From Rhodanobacter thiooxydans LCS2 (GTDB taxonomy: Bacteria > Pseudomonadota > Gammaproteobacteria > Xanthomonadales > Rhodanobacteraceae), in NCBI RefSeq assembly GCF_000264375.1, contig NZ_AJXW01000020.1:90104-154103 (forward strand): 64,000 nucleotides of DNA, in the 5' to 3' direction. Each line of letters opens with the position of its first letter. Position 1 is the stretch's first letter. The notes below the pieces were generated by a model. That model was not told the DNA's origin, ran no database searches, and saw only the letters and a list, made by a program, of their open reading frames with translations. Both the position numbers and the translations under genes were made by a program. This document shows, piece after piece, positions 21,869-31,863 of this stretch.

Positions 21869-23770
21869 ATGCTGCAGGCAATGCGTAACAAGATGCACGG
21901 ATGGCCGTCCATCATCGTGCTCGGCCTCGCCGTCCTGGCGATGTCGCTGTTCGGCATGGAGAGCTACTTCATGTCCAACGACGACGCCTTCGTGGCGAAG
22001 GTCGGCAAGCACGAGATCGACCAGCGCGCCTATCAGGATCGCGTGAACCAGCTGCGGCAGCAGGCAGCCGAACAGCAGGGCGAGCATTTCGATTCCAGCG
22101 CCTTCGAAAAGAACGAGACGAAGCTTCGCATCCTCGACGGCATGATCGACGAGCAGTTGCTGCTGCAGGCCAATACGGACTGGGGCCTGCGGGTTTCGGA
22201 TCTGTCCATGCGTGATTACATCGCCTCGATCCCGGCGTTCCAGGTCAACGGCCAGTTCGACGCCACCAGCTACCGCGCATGGCTCACCAGCCAGTACAAG
22301 ACGCCGGAGATATTCGAAAACGAGATCCGCGCGTCATTGGCCACCCAGTTGCTGCCGGCGGCGATCAGCGCCAGCACCAGCACCAGTGACGCCCAGCTCG
22401 ACGGCTTCCTGAAGCTGCTCAGCCAGCGCCGCGACCTGCGCTACTTCCAGCTGCCGCGTCCCGCGCTGGAGAACAACGCGGTCAGCGATGCCGAGATCGA
22501 AAGCTGGTACAAGGCGCACCAGGCCGATTACATGAACCCCGAGCAGGTCTCGGTGAAGTACGTCGAAGTCGTCGGCGCCGACCTGCCGCTGGCGGCCGAG
22601 CCGAGCGACGAGGAGCTGAAGAAGCGCTACGCGAGCGAGAAGCAGCGTTTCGTGCAGCCGGAACAGCGGCAGGTCTCGCACATCCTGATCAACGTGCCGG
22701 CCAACGCCACGCCGGAGCAGCAGAAGGCCGCCCTGGCGAAGGCCGAGAAGATCGCTGCGGAGGCCAACCCGGGCGACTTCGCCAAGCTGGCCGAGCAGGA
22801 TTCGCAGGACCTGGGTTCCCGTCGCCTGGGTGGCGACCTGGGCTGGCTGGAAAAGGGCGTGACCAACGAAGCCTTCGATTCGGCCCTGTTCGCGATGCAG
22901 AAGGGGCAGATTTCCAAGCCGGTGCTGTCCTCCGACGGCTACCACATCATCTGGCTGCGCGACATCCGCAGTGGCGAATCGAAGCCGTTCGAGGAGGTGC
23001 GCGAGCAGCTGGTCAAGGAAGCGACCACTGCCGAACGCGACCGTACCTACAACGACGTCGCGGGCAAGATGTCCGACAACACCTACCAGAACCCGACTTC
23101 GCTGGAGCCGGCCTCGGTCGCCCTGAAGCTGCCGATCAAGACCACGGCGCTGTTCACGCGCAAAGGTGGCGAGGGCGTGGCGGCGAACCCGAAGGTGATC
23201 GCGGCGGCGTTCAGTGACGACGTGCTGGTCCAGGGCAACAACTCGGGGTTGATCGAGCTGGGCAACAACCACTCGGTGGTTATTCATATCGACCAGCACG
23301 TGGCCGCGGCGGCCAGGCCGCTGGCGGAAGTGCGGGCCGACGTGCAGCAGAGGATCCTCGACGCGCGCGTCGCCGCCATCGAGAAGAAGCAGGCCGACGA
23401 CGCCTTGGCCCGCCTGCGCAAAGGCGAGTCGATGGACGATGTAGCGAAATCGCTGAGTGCCAGCATCACTACGGCGAACGAAGTGGTCCGGCGTGCGCAG
23501 ATGCCGGCGCCGCTGCTGACGCAGGCGTTCCTGCTGCCGCACCCGGCGGCGGGCAAGCCGCAGTACGCCGCGGTGGACATGCAGGACGGCAGCTATGTGC
23601 TGCTGGCCGTCGACAAGGTGCAGGACGGTGACTTGTCGAAGGTGCCGCCGGAGCAGCGCGAGTCGCTGCGCCAGCAGATGGCCCAGGCCTACGGCTATGA
23701 AGCCACGCGCGAGTTGATCGACCAGCTCAGGGCGAAGACCAAGATCAAGATCAACCAACAGCGACTCTGA
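21869..23770 (+). CDS. ppiD: Periplasmic folding factor PpiD (parvulin-type, SurA N-terminal domain)
   Basis: Inner-membrane-anchored periplasmic chaperone near the Sec translocon. The 633 residues show an N-terminal anchor (about residues 12-30, PSIIVLGLAVLAMSLFGM), a SurA_N-like helical region with ILDGMIDEQLLLQ, and a central parvulin domain (about 265-365, with RQVSHILINVP...FAKLAEQDSQD and SRRLGGDLGWLEKG, then ISKPVLSSDGYHIIWL). A second, weaker parvulin-like C-terminal region follows. The start at 21869 has GGGA upstream. It sits downstream of lon-hupB as in E. coli. Confidence 0.95.
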   Translation: MLQAMRNKMHGWPSIIVLGLAVLAMSLFGMESYFMSNDDAFVAKVGKHEIDQRAYQDRVNQLRQQAAEQQGEHFDSSAFEKNETKLRILDGMIDEQLLLQANTDWGLRVSDLSMRDYIASIPAFQVNGQFDATSYRAWLTSQYKTPEIFENEIRASLATQLLPAAISASTSTSDAQLDGFLKLLSQRRDLRYFQLPRPALENNAVSDAEIESWYKAHQADYMNPEQVSVKYVEVVGADLPLAAEPSDEELKKRYASEKQRFVQPEQRQVSHILINVPANATPEQQKAALAKAEKIAAEANPGDFAKLAEQDSQDLGSRRLGGDLGWLEKGVTNEAFDSALFAMQKGQISKPVLSSDGYHIIWLRDIRSGESKPFEEVREQLVKEATTAERDRTYNDVAGKMSDNTYQNPTSLEPASVALKLPIKTTALFTRKGGEGVAANPKVIAAAFSDDVLVQGNNSGLIELGNNHSVVIHIDQHVAAAARPLAEVRADVQQRILDARVAAIEKKQADDALARLRKGESMDDVAKSLSASITTANEVVRRAQMPAPLLTQAFLLPHPAAGKPQYAAVDMQDGSYVLLAVDKVQDGDLSKVPPEQRESLRQQMAQAYGYEATRELIDQLRAKTKIKINQQRL

Positions 23771-23805
23771 GTCGTCGGCGAGCGGACGCGACCGGCACCA
23801 TGCAG

Positions 23806-23837
23806 AAGGGGCAGCCAGTTTTCGGCTACCCCTTTTC
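23806..23837 (+). terminator. Terminator after ppiD
   Basis: The stem AAGGGG-AGCC/GGCT-CCCCTT has one unpaired C/A step and is followed by TTTTC. It stands between the convergent ppiD and mltD. The rest of the 170-nt gap shows nothing else. Confidence 0.7.
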
Positions 23838-23940
23838 ACGTACGGCGGGGACTGCCGAGTGCTGCAGTGGAACACCGATAGTGCGGATGGTGCGGCGCTT
23901 GCCGTTCGGGCAATGGAGCCAGGGATTCTGTTCTGGCTCG

Positions 23941-25185
23941 TCATCCCCGCTTTTGCACGGGTGACGGCAGTTCTTCGGACCTTTCCTGGTTCGGCGCGCT
24001 TACCGTCAGGGTCTGGCCAGGCTTCAGTGCATGGCCGCCCAGGCGGTTCCAGCGCTGCAGCTGGCTGACGCTGATCGAATAGACGCGGGCGATCTGCCAC
24101 AGGCTGTCGCCGCGCCTCACGGTATGGGTCTTCCGGACCATGCTTGCCTCAGGCGCCGGCCTGGCCGCGATGTCGCCGCCGCCCGGGCCGGCCAGCAAAT
24201 CGCCGCCGGCGCTGCTGGCTTGTTCGAGTAGGGCATCGCGGAACTGGCGGGCGTGGCGGGCCGGCAGGATCAGGTAGGGGGCCTTGCTGGCATCGATCGT
24301 ATTGCTGCGGAACGCCGGGTTGAGGTGTCTCAACGCCTCCACCGACATGCCGGCGTGATCAGCCGCCCGCGTGATCGGCATCGAGCGGGAGATCCCGGTC
24401 TGCACCAACTGCTGTTCGTCCGGCAGCGTGGGCAGGCTGACGTTGAAGCGTTCCGGTTCGCGTACTACGCAAGCCATGCCGAGCAGCCTGGTCAGGTGTT
24501 CGCGCGTCACCTTGCGCACGGGCAAGTGCGGGATCGCTGGCTGCTCCGCGGGCATGCCGTGCGTCCGGATCATCTGGCGTATCTTGAATTCGCCGGCGTT
24601 GTACGCGTAATCGGCCACGCGCCAGTCCTGGAACTGTTCGTGGTACTGCTCGAGCAGTTTCATCACGGCGTTGGCGGCGGCGGGCACGTCGAGCCGGCCG
24701 TCGTAGTGGCCATCGACACGCAGCCCCATCGCGCCGGCGGTCACCGGCATGATCTGCCACATGCCGGCCGGGCGGCGCTTGCGCGCAGCTACCGGCTGGA
24801 AGCGGCTTTCTACCCAGGGCAGCAGCACGAACTCGCCGGCGACGTCGTAGCGGTCCGCCACTTGCTGCACGTAGACCAGACGCGGCAGCACCGCCTGCAG
24901 CTGGCTTTCGAACTGCCGCGGATGGCGCGTGTAGTATCTGGCCCACGCCAGCACGGCGGGGTCGGCGTCGCAACCCGGCATGGCAAAGCTGCTGCGCAAG
25001 CGCTCCCAGACGTCTGCCTCGGGAGCGGGCGCAGGTTCGGCAGCCGGGGCTGCGGTTTCGGCGGAAACCGGGGATGCCGGCGGGTTCACTGCGGTCGGCG
25101 GTTGGGGGCTGTGTGTGGGAGCGCTGGCGCAGGCAGCGAGCGCCATCGCCAGAAATGCCGGCAGAAAGCGGGCAGCCCGCCTCAT
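23941..25185 (-). CDS. mltD: Membrane-bound lytic murein transglycosylase D-like protein
   Basis: Outer-membrane lipoprotein candidate that cleaves peptidoglycan glycan strands. The 414-residue protein has a signal peptide ending in lipobox LAAC (Cys19) and a Pro/Ala-rich linker. The SLT domain has catalytic Glu126 in LLPWVESRFQPVA and the GMWQIMPVTAGAMGL segment, then VADYAYNAGEFKIRQM. A degenerate LysM-like stretch (about 285-320) and one clear LysM (about 362-405, HTVRRGDSLWQIARVYSISV) follow. The start at 25185 overlaps the gloB stop (ATGA), which fixes it. A longer upstream frame through gloB is not real. Confidence 0.92.
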   Translation of the reverse strand: MRRAARFLPAFLAMALAACASAPTHSPQPPTAVNPPASPVSAETAAPAAEPAPAPEADVWERLRSSFAMPGCDADPAVLAWARYYTRHPRQFESQLQAVLPRLVYVQQVADRYDVAGEFVLLPWVESRFQPVAARKRRPAGMWQIMPVTAGAMGLRVDGHYDGRLDVPAAANAVMKLLEQYHEQFQDWRVADYAYNAGEFKIRQMIRTHGMPAEQPAIPHLPVRKVTREHLTRLLGMACVVREPERFNVSLPTLPDEQQLVQTGISRSMPITRAADHAGMSVEALRHLNPAFRSNTIDASKAPYLILPARHARQFRDALLEQASSAGGDLLAGPGGGDIAARPAPEASMVRKTHTVRRGDSLWQIARVYSISVSQLQRWNRLGGHALKPGQTLTVSAPNQERSEELPSPVQKRG

Positions 25186-25946
25186 CCGGCGAATCCGTCT
25201 TTGGCACTGCGCATGGCCGCAAAGCGCGCGGTGCGGCCATGGCCGGCGCCCTGCCGCCCGCCCCAGGCGATGACGGCGTCGGCGTCGACGCGCAGGAACG
25301 GATTGGTCGCCCGCTCGCGGGCAAGCGGCACCGGCAGGGTCGGTCGAAGTTGCCCGCGCAGCGCGGCCACTTCCTGCAGCCGTTGCCGCAGGTCCGCATT
25401 GGCTGGTTCGATGGTGCGCGCGAAGCGCCCGTTGGCTTCGGTGTACTCGTGGCCGGCGCATACCAGGGTATCGCCAGGCAATTGCGCGAGGCGATCCAGC
25501 GAGGCGAGCATCTGCGCCGGCGTGCCCTCGAACAGGCGACCGCAGCCCAGGCTGAACAAGGTATCGCCGCACAGCAGGAAACCGGCGCCGACGTAGGCGA
25601 CGTGGCTGAGCGTGTGGCCGGGAATCGCGATCACCTCGAAGTGCGCAGAGGGGGCGGCCAGCTCGACCCGATCGCCGTCGCGCACTCGTATGGTCACGCT
25701 GGCAATGCGTTCGTCGTCGGGCGCGTAGACCGGAACGTCGTGGCGTTCGCGCAGGGCCGGCACGCCGCCGATATGGTCGTGGTGGTGATGGGTCAGCAAA
25801 ATCGCACGCAGTTGCAGACGATGCGTGGCCAGTGCCTGCTCGACCACCGCGGCATCGCCCGGGTCGACCACGATCGCGTTGCCGTCGTCGTCGTGCAGCA
25901 GCCAGATGTAGTTGTCGGTCAGCGCCGGTAACGGGATGAGATGCAA
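25182..25946 (-). CDS. gloB: Hydroxyacylglutathione hydrolase (glyoxalase II)
   Basis: Hydrolyses S-D-lactoylglutathione to lactate and glutathione in methylglyoxal detoxification. The 254-residue metallo-beta-lactamase-fold protein starts MHLIPLPALTDNYIWLLHDD and carries the binuclear metal motif THHHHDHIGG, then IAIPGHTLSHVAYVG, CGDTLFSLGCGRLFEG and the C-terminal CAGHEYTEANGRFA. It is co-transcribed with mltD (4-nt overlap) and divergent from the methyltransferase-rnhA-dnaQ group, the usual arrangement in proteobacteria. Confidence 0.97.
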   Translation of the reverse strand: MHLIPLPALTDNYIWLLHDDDGNAIVVDPGDAAVVEQALATHRLQLRAILLTHHHHDHIGGVPALRERHDVPVYAPDDERIASVTIRVRDGDRVELAAPSAHFEVIAIPGHTLSHVAYVGAGFLLCGDTLFSLGCGRLFEGTPAQMLASLDRLAQLPGDTLVCAGHEYTEANGRFARTIEPANADLRQRLQEVAALRGQLRPTLPVPLARERATNPFLRVDADAVIAWGGRQGAGHGRTARFAAMRSAKDGFAG

Positions 25947-26173
25947 GGCGGGCTCCGCTGCGTTTGGGGAACATCCGGCGAACCGGGTGTCTTCCCTGTG
26001 GAACGACAGACGCAGCCATCCGGGGCGCGCATGAGGCGGTCGAATATAAAGGGGCGTCGATACTCGCTCGTTAGCAGAACGTTAACCCGCGGCGCTGCTG
26101 TTCAGCAGCGTGCGGCAGTTCCGTCTCGCCTGCGACCTGCTGCGCGATGTCGCCAGCGGCTACACTCCTTCAG

Positions 26174-26881
26174 ATGAACGACCGGGTCAGCCGCAAGCAA
26201 CAACGTGATGACCTCATCTATGCCAGCGCGCCGTTGCGTCGTTTGCTGGATGCGCAGAGCTGCGCGCTGAAGCCGGCCCTGCAGCGTTGTGCCGGCGTCC
26301 ATGCGCTGTTGCTGGGCGCTGTCCGCGGCGATGCGCCGCCGGCGCTGCCGATGCTCGGCTGCTGGACCAGCCTGCACCTGCTGGAAGGACGCTTCGTGGG
26401 TGATCTGCGGGCCGCCGCGGACGAGCCCTTGCCCTTCATCGACGATGCGTTTGAACTGGTGTTGCTGCGGCATGCGCTGGAGGTGGCGCCGCTGCCCTCG
26501 AACCTGCTCGATGAGGCGGTACGCGTGCTGGCGCCGGGCGGCGTGCTGGCGTTGACCGGGATGCACCCGTTCAGCGGCTGGTCGCCATGGTGCCGCTGGC
26601 ATGCGCGTCGCAGGCCCCCGGCCCTGCAGATGCCGTGGCGGCTTCGACGCCAGCTCGAGCTGGCCGGCATGACGATCGAGCAGCTGCAGCGGGTGGGCAG
26701 CGTGTGGCCGGGAGGAAAGACCGCGCGGCATACGCTCGCCGGCGCTTTCGGTGGCGGCTATGTGCTGGTGGCGCGCAAGCGTCGGCGCCTGGCCACGCCG
26801 CTGCGGCTCAAGCCGGCGTCGGTGCGCGTGCCGGCGAATGGTCGGCTGTCGCCGGGGACCCGGCGCAGCGCGGCTCTGTGA
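26174..26881 (+). CDS. SAM-dependent methyltransferase (class I, YafS-like)
   Basis: A 235-residue protein with a class I methyltransferase C-terminal half: [48 protein letters not shown] is typical of the post-SAM-motif region. The N-terminal SAM-binding glycine motif is poorly preserved ([12 protein letters not shown]). Its place between gloB and rnhA-dnaQ matches the uncharacterised YafS-type methyltransferases. The substrate is unknown. The ATG at 26174 was chosen; it lies about 230 nt from the divergent gloB start in a spacer with an AATATAAAGG element. Confidence 0.82.
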   Translation: MNDRVSRKQQRDDLIYASAPLRRLLDAQSCALKPALQRCAGVHALLLGAVRGDAPPALPMLGCWTSLHLLEGRFVGDLRAAADEPLPFIDDAFELVLLRHALEVAPLPSNLLDEAVRVLAPGGVLALTGMHPFSGWSPWCRWHARRRPPALQMPWRLRRQLELAGMTIEQLQRVGSVWPGGKTARHTLAGAFGGGYVLVARKRRRLATPLRLKPASVRVPANGRLSPGTRRSAAL

Positions 26882-26906
26882 TTTCCAATGGAGTACGTGG
26901 GCAACG

Positions 26907-27350
26907 ATGAGCGAAGTGGAAGCATTTACCGACGGCGCCTGTCTCGGCAATCCGGGGCCGGGCGGCTGGGCCGCATTGTTGCGGGCCAAGGGCAGCGAAC
27001 GCATGTTGGCCGGCGGGGACCCGGCTACCACCAACAACCGGATGGAGCTGATGGCCGCGATCGGTGCGCTGGAAGCATTGAGGCGGCCGTGCCGGGTGAC
27101 CCTCACCACGGACTCGCGCTACGTGATGCAGGGCATCGAGCAGTGGCTGCCTAAATGGCGCGCGAACGGCTGGCGCACTGCCGACCGGAAGCCGGTGAAG
27201 AACCAGGACTTGTGGCAGCGCCTGTCCGATGCGATCGGCGACCACCAGGTGCGCTGGCAGTGGGTGAAAGGCCACAACGGCCACAGCGAGAATGAACGCG
27301 TCGACCAGGCCGCGCGCGAACAGGCCGAACTGTTGAAGGGCAGGGCATGA
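26907..27350 (+). CDS. rnhA: Ribonuclease HI
   Basis: Degrades the RNA strand of RNA/DNA hybrids. The 147-residue protein has the four catalytic acids at the expected spacing: Asp9 ([12 protein letters not shown]), Glu47 (NNRMELMA), Asp69 (TDSRYVM) and Asp133 (ERVDQAA), plus KGHNGH with His123. The basic helix around [17 protein letters not shown] is also present. The start at 26907 is set by the family N-terminus. Its end overlaps dnaQ by 4 nt, the common rnhA-dnaQ coupling. Confidence 0.98.
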   Translation: MSEVEAFTDGACLGNPGPGGWAALLRAKGSERMLAGGDPATTNNRMELMAAIGALEALRRPCRVTLTTDSRYVMQGIEQWLPKWRANGWRTADRKPVKNQDLWQRLSDAIGDHQVRWQWVKGHNGHSENERVDQAAREQAELLKGRA

Positions 27351-28057
27351 GGCAGATCGTTCTCGACACCGAAACCACCGGCCTGGAAGTGCGCCAGGGT
27401 CATCGGCTGGTGGAAATCGCCTGCGTGGAAATGGTGGAGCGCCGACTCACCGGCCGTCACTGGCAGACCTACCTCAACCCCGGGCGCGCGATGGACGAGG
27501 GCGCCAGCCAGGTCACCGGCATCCGCGATGAGCATCTGGTCGACAAGCCGCTGTTCGCCGACAAGGTGGACGAGTTCCTCGCTTTCGTCGATGGCGCCGA
27601 GCTGGTCATCCACAATGCCAGCTTCGACGTGGGCTTCCTCGATGCCGAGCTGGCGCGGCTGGGCGAATCCTATGGGCGCATCGGCGACCGCTGCAGCGTG
27701 CTGGACACCTTGGCGATGGCGCGCGAGCGCTACCCCGGCCAGCGCAACAGCCTCGATGCGCTGTGCAAGCGGCTCGGCGTGGACAACTCGCGGCGCGACC
27801 TTCACGGCGGCCTGATCGACGCGCAGCTGCTGGCCGATGTGTACCTGGCGATGACCTCGGGGCAGGTGGCCTTCGACCTTGGCTTCGAGGGTGCGAGCGA
27901 ACAGCTCGACGTAGTGGTGACGGCGCCGATGGTGCTGCACGCGCGGCCGCAGGTGCTGCGTGCCTCAATGGAGGAGTTGTCGGCGCACGAGCAACGTCTG
28001 GATGCGCTGGACAAGGGCAGCGCGGAAGGGCAGAGCGTGTGGCGGCGGTTGGGGTGA
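27347..28057 (+). CDS. dnaQ: DNA polymerase III epsilon subunit (3'-5' exonuclease)
   Basis: Proofreading exonuclease of the replicative polymerase. The 236-residue protein has the DEDDh exonuclease motifs: exo [11 protein letters not shown] (Asp7, Glu9), exo [16 protein letters not shown], and exo [17 protein letters not shown] with its histidine and aspartate. The C-terminal tail after residue 185 is the region that contacts the alpha subunit. The ATG overlaps the rnhA stop. Length is close to the E. coli protein. Confidence 0.97.
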   Translation: MRQIVLDTETTGLEVRQGHRLVEIACVEMVERRLTGRHWQTYLNPGRAMDEGASQVTGIRDEHLVDKPLFADKVDEFLAFVDGAELVIHNASFDVGFLDAELARLGESYGRIGDRCSVLDTLAMARERYPGQRNSLDALCKRLGVDNSRRDLHGGLIDAQLLADVYLAMTSGQVAFDLGFEGASEQLDVVVTAPMVLHARPQVLRASMEELSAHEQRLDALDKGSAEGQSVWRRLG

Positions 28058-28116
28058 TGCGTTCAGCGTGACAAGCAAGATGCCCCGCGAGAGTGGGCTG
28101 CAGGTGGGATTGTTCG

Positions 28117-28130
28117 GCCCATCCATGGGC
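28117..28130. repeat. Short CCATCCATGG-core palindrome (family B-like)
   Basis: The sequence GCCCAT-CC-ATGGGC lies in the 216-nt gap after dnaQ. Its core resembles the family B palindromes at 33184-33302 and 58397-58515. The rest of the gap (28058-28233) has one further palindrome at 28176-28198 and no gene. Confidence 0.45.
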
Positions 28131-28175
28131 TGAACCCCTTCGCGCTGCGCGCTGCGGGGCCAGCCTTCGGCTGTC

Positions 28176-28198
28176 CAAATTCGTTCCTGACGAATTTG
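28176..28198. repeat. Perfect 9-bp palindrome
   Basis: CAAATTCGT and ACGAATTTG flank TCCTG. It is A+T-rich compared with the surroundings. It may be part of a longer repeated unit or an operator; only the symmetry is visible here. Confidence 0.5.
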
Positions 28199-28233
28199 TC
28201 GAACCGGTGGGTTCTCATCCAGCCATCGCCACT

Positions 28234-28363
<130 letters not shown>

Positions 28364-28474
28364 GGTGCGGTGCATGGTGGCGCATGCGAGCCGGGAATCA
28401 TACGCGAGCGAACTTGCCGTGACAACAACCCGCGCTTCCGGCATGCTGCAGCGGATCGCACCCGCTGAAAACCC

Positions 28475-29176
28475 ATGATCGAATTCGGACACGGAACGCA
28501 CGTCGGCCTGCGCCGCACGCGCAATGAGGACACTTATTACGCCGATGCCTCGCTTGGCCTGTTCCTGGTGGCCGATGGCATGGGCGGGCATCAGCATGGC
28601 GAGGTGGCGTCGGCGCTGGTGCGTGACACCGTGGTCGAACTGGTCGGCCAGGGGCATGGCCTGGTCGAGGCCGCGCGCACCGCCGCGGAGCGACTGCTTG
28701 CGCACGCCCGACCCAGCTTCGACGTGCTGCCCATGGGCACCACCGTCGCTGCGCTGCGCATCGTCGGCGAAGGCTACGAGGTCGCCTGGGTCGGCGACAG
28801 CCGGATCTACCTGTGGAAGAAGGAGCTGAGGCAGATCAGCCACGACCACTCATTGGTGCAGGCACTGGTCGAAGCCGGCCAGCTCGATCCGACGCAGGCG
28901 GCCCAGCATCCGCAGCGCAACGTGCTGACTCAGGCGCTGGGCGTGACCGCCATCGAACAACTGCATATCGGCATGGCGCGGGGGCAACTGGAACCGGGCA
29001 TGGGCTTCCTGCTGTGCAGCGACGGATTGACCGAGGGCGTCAGTGACACCTCGATCGCGCGGGTGGTGGCGCGTACCGACCTGGCTGCCCAGGAGTGCGT
29101 GGACCAGTTGCTGTTGAGCGCTCTCGACAGTGGCGGCGACGACAACGTCACGGCATTGCTCGTGCGTTGCAGCTGA
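28475..29176 (+). CDS. PP2C-family serine/threonine phosphatase
   Basis: Soluble metal-dependent (PPM) protein phosphatase of 233 residues. It has the bacterial Stp/PppA order: HVGLRRTRNEDTYY, LFLVADGMGGHQHGEVAS (metal-binding Asp-Gly), MGTTVAALRI, VAWVGDSRIYLW, NVLTQALG, LLCSDGLTEGV and GGDDNVTALLV, with no membrane segment. No partner kinase, FHA protein or type VI secretion gene is adjacent, so its substrate cannot be inferred. It lies between tRNA-Ser (reverse) and a terminator. Confidence 0.93.
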   Translation: MIEFGHGTHVGLRRTRNEDTYYADASLGLFLVADGMGGHQHGEVASALVRDTVVELVGQGHGLVEAARTAAERLLAHARPSFDVLPMGTTVAALRIVGEGYEVAWVGDSRIYLWKKELRQISHDHSLVQALVEAGQLDPTQAAQHPQRNVLTQALGVTAIEQLHIGMARGQLEPGMGFLLCSDGLTEGVSDTSIARVVARTDLAAQECVDQLLLSALDSGGDDNVTALLVRCS

Positions 29177-29197
29177 ATCCGGCGGTCGCGCGCCGAA

Positions 29198-29223
29198 AAA
29201 GGGCCGGTTGATTCCGGCCCTTT
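29198..29223. terminator. Bidirectional terminator between the phosphatase gene and ppsA
   Basis: A 10-bp perfect stem (AAAGGGCCGG/CCGGCCCTTT) with a 6-base loop and flanking A/T runs on both sides sits between two convergent genes. Confidence 0.85.
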
Positions 29224-29271
29224 GCTCGTCTGCGGCGTGGGTGTGCGGGCTTGGCGGCAGGCGGTGGCGGC

Positions 29272-31644
29272 TCAGCCAGCCTTCTTTTTCGCCAGCCGCA
29301 GCCAGGTGTCGACGACGGTGTCCGGGTTCAGCGACAACGATTCGATGCCCTGTTCCATCAGCCACTCGGCCAGGTCCGGGTGGTCGCTGGGACCCTGGCC
29401 GCAGATGCCGATGTACTTGCCCTTGGCGCGCGCGGTCTTGATCGCCATCGCCAGCAGCTTCTTCACCGCCGGATCGCGTTCGTCGAACAGGCCGGCGACG
29501 ATGGACGAATCGCGGTCCAGGCCCAGGGTGAGCTGGGTGAGGTCGTTGGAGCCGATCGAGAAGCCATCGAAGATGTCCAGGAACTCGTCGGCAAGCAGGG
29601 CGTTCGAGGGCACCTCGCACATCATGATGACCTTGAGCTCGTGCTCGCCCTGCTTGAGGCCGTTCTTTGCCAGCGCCTCGATCACCTTGCGGCCTTCGCC
29701 GAGCGTGCGCACGAACGGGATCATCACCCACACGTTGGTCAGACCCATCACCTCGCGCACGCGCTTGGCCGCCTGGCACTCCAGCGCGAATGCCGCCTCG
29801 AAACTCGGGTCGATGTAGCGGCTGGCGCCACGGAAGCCGATCATCGGGTTTTCCTCGTGCGGCTCGTAGCGCGAGCCGCCGATCAGACCGGCGTATTCGT
29901 TGGACTTGAAGTCGGACAGGCGCACGATCACCGGCTTCGGGTAGACCGAGGCGGCGATGGTGGCGATGCCCTCGGCGAGGCGGTCGACGTAGAACGACAC
30001 CGGATCGGCGTAGCCAGCCATGCGTTCATCGATCTTCGCCTTGGTCTCGGCATCCTGCTTGGCATATTCCAGCAGCGCCTTCGGGTGTACGCCGATGTGG
30101 CTGGCGATGATCATCTCCAGTCGGGCCAGGCCGATGCCGGCGTTGGGCAGCAAGCCAAAGTCGAACGCGCGCTCGGGGTTGGCCACGTTCATCATGATCT
30201 TCAGCGGGGCCTCGGGCATCGCGCCGAGGTCGGCGGTGATGCGCTCGAACTTCAGGAGGCCCTCGTAGATCGTGCCGGTGTCGCCTTCGGCGCAGGACAC
30301 GGTGACGTCGGCGCCGTCCGGGATCAGCTCCAGCGCGTTGCCGGTGCCGACTACGGCGGGCACGCCCAGCTCGCGCGCGATGATCGCCGCGTGGCAGGTG
30401 CGGCCGCCGCGATTGGTGACGATCGCCGAGGCGCGCTTCATCACCGGCTCCCAGTCGGGGTCGGTCATGTCGGCCACCAGTACGTCGCCGTTCTGCACCT
30501 TGTTCATGTCGGCCAGCGAGCGGACCACGCGCGCTTTGCCGGCGCCGATCTTCTGGCCGATGGCGCGGCCCGTGGCAAGCACCTTGCCCTTCTCGTTGAG
30601 CTGGAAGCGCTCGAGCTGGGTGGCATGGGCGCGCGATTTCACCGTTTCCGGACGTGCCTGCACGATGTACAGCTTGCCGCTGTAGCCGTCCTTCGCCCAC
30701 TCGATGTCCATCGGACGGCCATAGTGCTGCTCGATGATCAGCGCCTGCTTCGCCAGCTCCTGCACGTCTGCATCGCTGATGCAGAAGCGGTTGCGCAGTT
30801 CGGCCGGAGTGTCTTCGGTTTTCACCCGCTCGCCCGGCACGCTGGAATAGACCATGCGCAACTGCTTGGCGCCGAGGCTGCGGCGGAGCAGGGCGGGCTT
30901 GCCGGCCTTCAGCGTGGGCTTGAACACGTAGAACTCGTCGGGGTTCACTGCGCCCTGCACGACCATCTCGCCCAGACCATAGCTGCCGGTGACGAACACC
31001 ACGTCGCGGAAGCCCGACTCGGTGTCCAGCGTGAACAGCACGCCGGCGGCACCCACGTCCGAGCGCACCATCAGCTGCACGCCGGCGGACAGGGACACGT
31101 CCTCGTGCTTGAAGCCCTGGTGCACGCGGTAGGCGATGGCGCGGTCGTTGTACAGCGAGGCGAAGACTTCCTTGACCCTGTACAGCACGTCGTCAATGCC
31201 GATCACGTTGAGGAAGGTTTCCTGCTGGCCGGCAAACGAGGCGTCGGGCAGGTCTTCCGCCGTCGCCGAAGAGCGCACCGCCACGGCGATATTGTCGGCG
31301 CCGGCGTCCTTGCACAGCTTGGCGTAGGCGTCGCGGATGGCCTGCTCGAGCTCGGCCGGCAGGGCGGTGTCGATGATCCAGCCGCGGATCTCCTTGCCAG
31401 CCGCCACCAGGGTGTCGACGTCGTCGACATCGAGCGACGCCAGCCGCTCCTGGATGCGCTTGGCCAGCCCGCTCTTTTCCAGGTATTGCTGGAACGCGCT
31501 GGCGGTGGTGGCGAAGCCGCCGGGCACCGACACGCCGAGCTTGGCGAGGTTGCCGATCATCTCGCCGAGCGAGGCGTTCTTGCCGCCGACCTTGCCCAGG
31601 TCGGTCATGCGCAGGTGGTCGAGCCAAAGCACCAGGTCGTTCAA
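29272..31644 (-). CDS. ppsA: Phosphoenolpyruvate synthase
   Basis: Makes PEP from pyruvate and ATP for gluconeogenesis. The 790-residue protein has the ATP-grasp-like N-domain ([13 protein letters not shown] at the start; [18 protein letters not shown]), the phosphohistidine domain with His418 in [13 protein letters not shown], and the C-terminal PEP-binding barrel ([14 protein letters not shown]...[15 protein letters not shown]). The start is taken as the TTG at 31644: AGGAG lies six bases upstream and [12 protein letters not shown] follows, the usual PpsA beginning. No ATG gives that end. It is divergent from ppsR, its predicted regulator. Confidence 0.97.
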   Translation of the reverse strand: MNDLVLWLDHLRMTDLGKVGGKNASLGEMIGNLAKLGVSVPGGFATTASAFQQYLEKSGLAKRIQERLASLDVDDVDTLVAAGKEIRGWIIDTALPAELEQAIRDAYAKLCKDAGADNIAVAVRSSATAEDLPDASFAGQQETFLNVIGIDDVLYRVKEVFASLYNDRAIAYRVHQGFKHEDVSLSAGVQLMVRSDVGAAGVLFTLDTESGFRDVVFVTGSYGLGEMVVQGAVNPDEFYVFKPTLKAGKPALLRRSLGAKQLRMVYSSVPGERVKTEDTPAELRNRFCISDADVQELAKQALIIEQHYGRPMDIEWAKDGYSGKLYIVQARPETVKSRAHATQLERFQLNEKGKVLATGRAIGQKIGAGKARVVRSLADMNKVQNGDVLVADMTDPDWEPVMKRASAIVTNRGGRTCHAAIIARELGVPAVVGTGNALELIPDGADVTVSCAEGDTGTIYEGLLKFERITADLGAMPEAPLKIMMNVANPERAFDFGLLPNAGIGLARLEMIIASHIGVHPKALLEYAKQDAETKAKIDERMAGYADPVSFYVDRLAEGIATIAASVYPKPVIVRLSDFKSNEYAGLIGGSRYEPHEENPMIGFRGASRYIDPSFEAAFALECQAAKRVREVMGLTNVWVMIPFVRTLGEGRKVIEALAKNGLKQGEHELKVIMMCEVPSNALLADEFLDIFDGFSIGSNDLTQLTLGLDRDSSIVAGLFDERDPAVKKLLAMAIKTARAKGKYIGICGQGPSDHPDLAEWLMEQGIESLSLNPDTVVDTWLRLAKKKAG

Positions 31645-31863
31645 GGGTGTCTCCTCATGGAAAGCACTGCAGGTAAGTGGAATGGGCGCGCCACGAAGGC
31701 CCGGAGCGGGTTGCAAAGAACTGGTATTGTCCGCTGCGGATGGTGCGCGGCACAAGAAGACCATTGCAGGCAGATGTCATTCCAACGGCATACCAGTCAG
31801 CTGGCGGTTGATTTCCCGCTTGCGCTAAGGTGCCCCAAACGCCTACCCCAGGCAGGACCCCGT

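Noticed and set aside
25186..26019. An upstream extension of mltD through gloB
   Set aside because: The lipoprotein signal starts at 25185 with an ATGA overlap to gloB, and the upstream frame covers the gloB gene in another phase.
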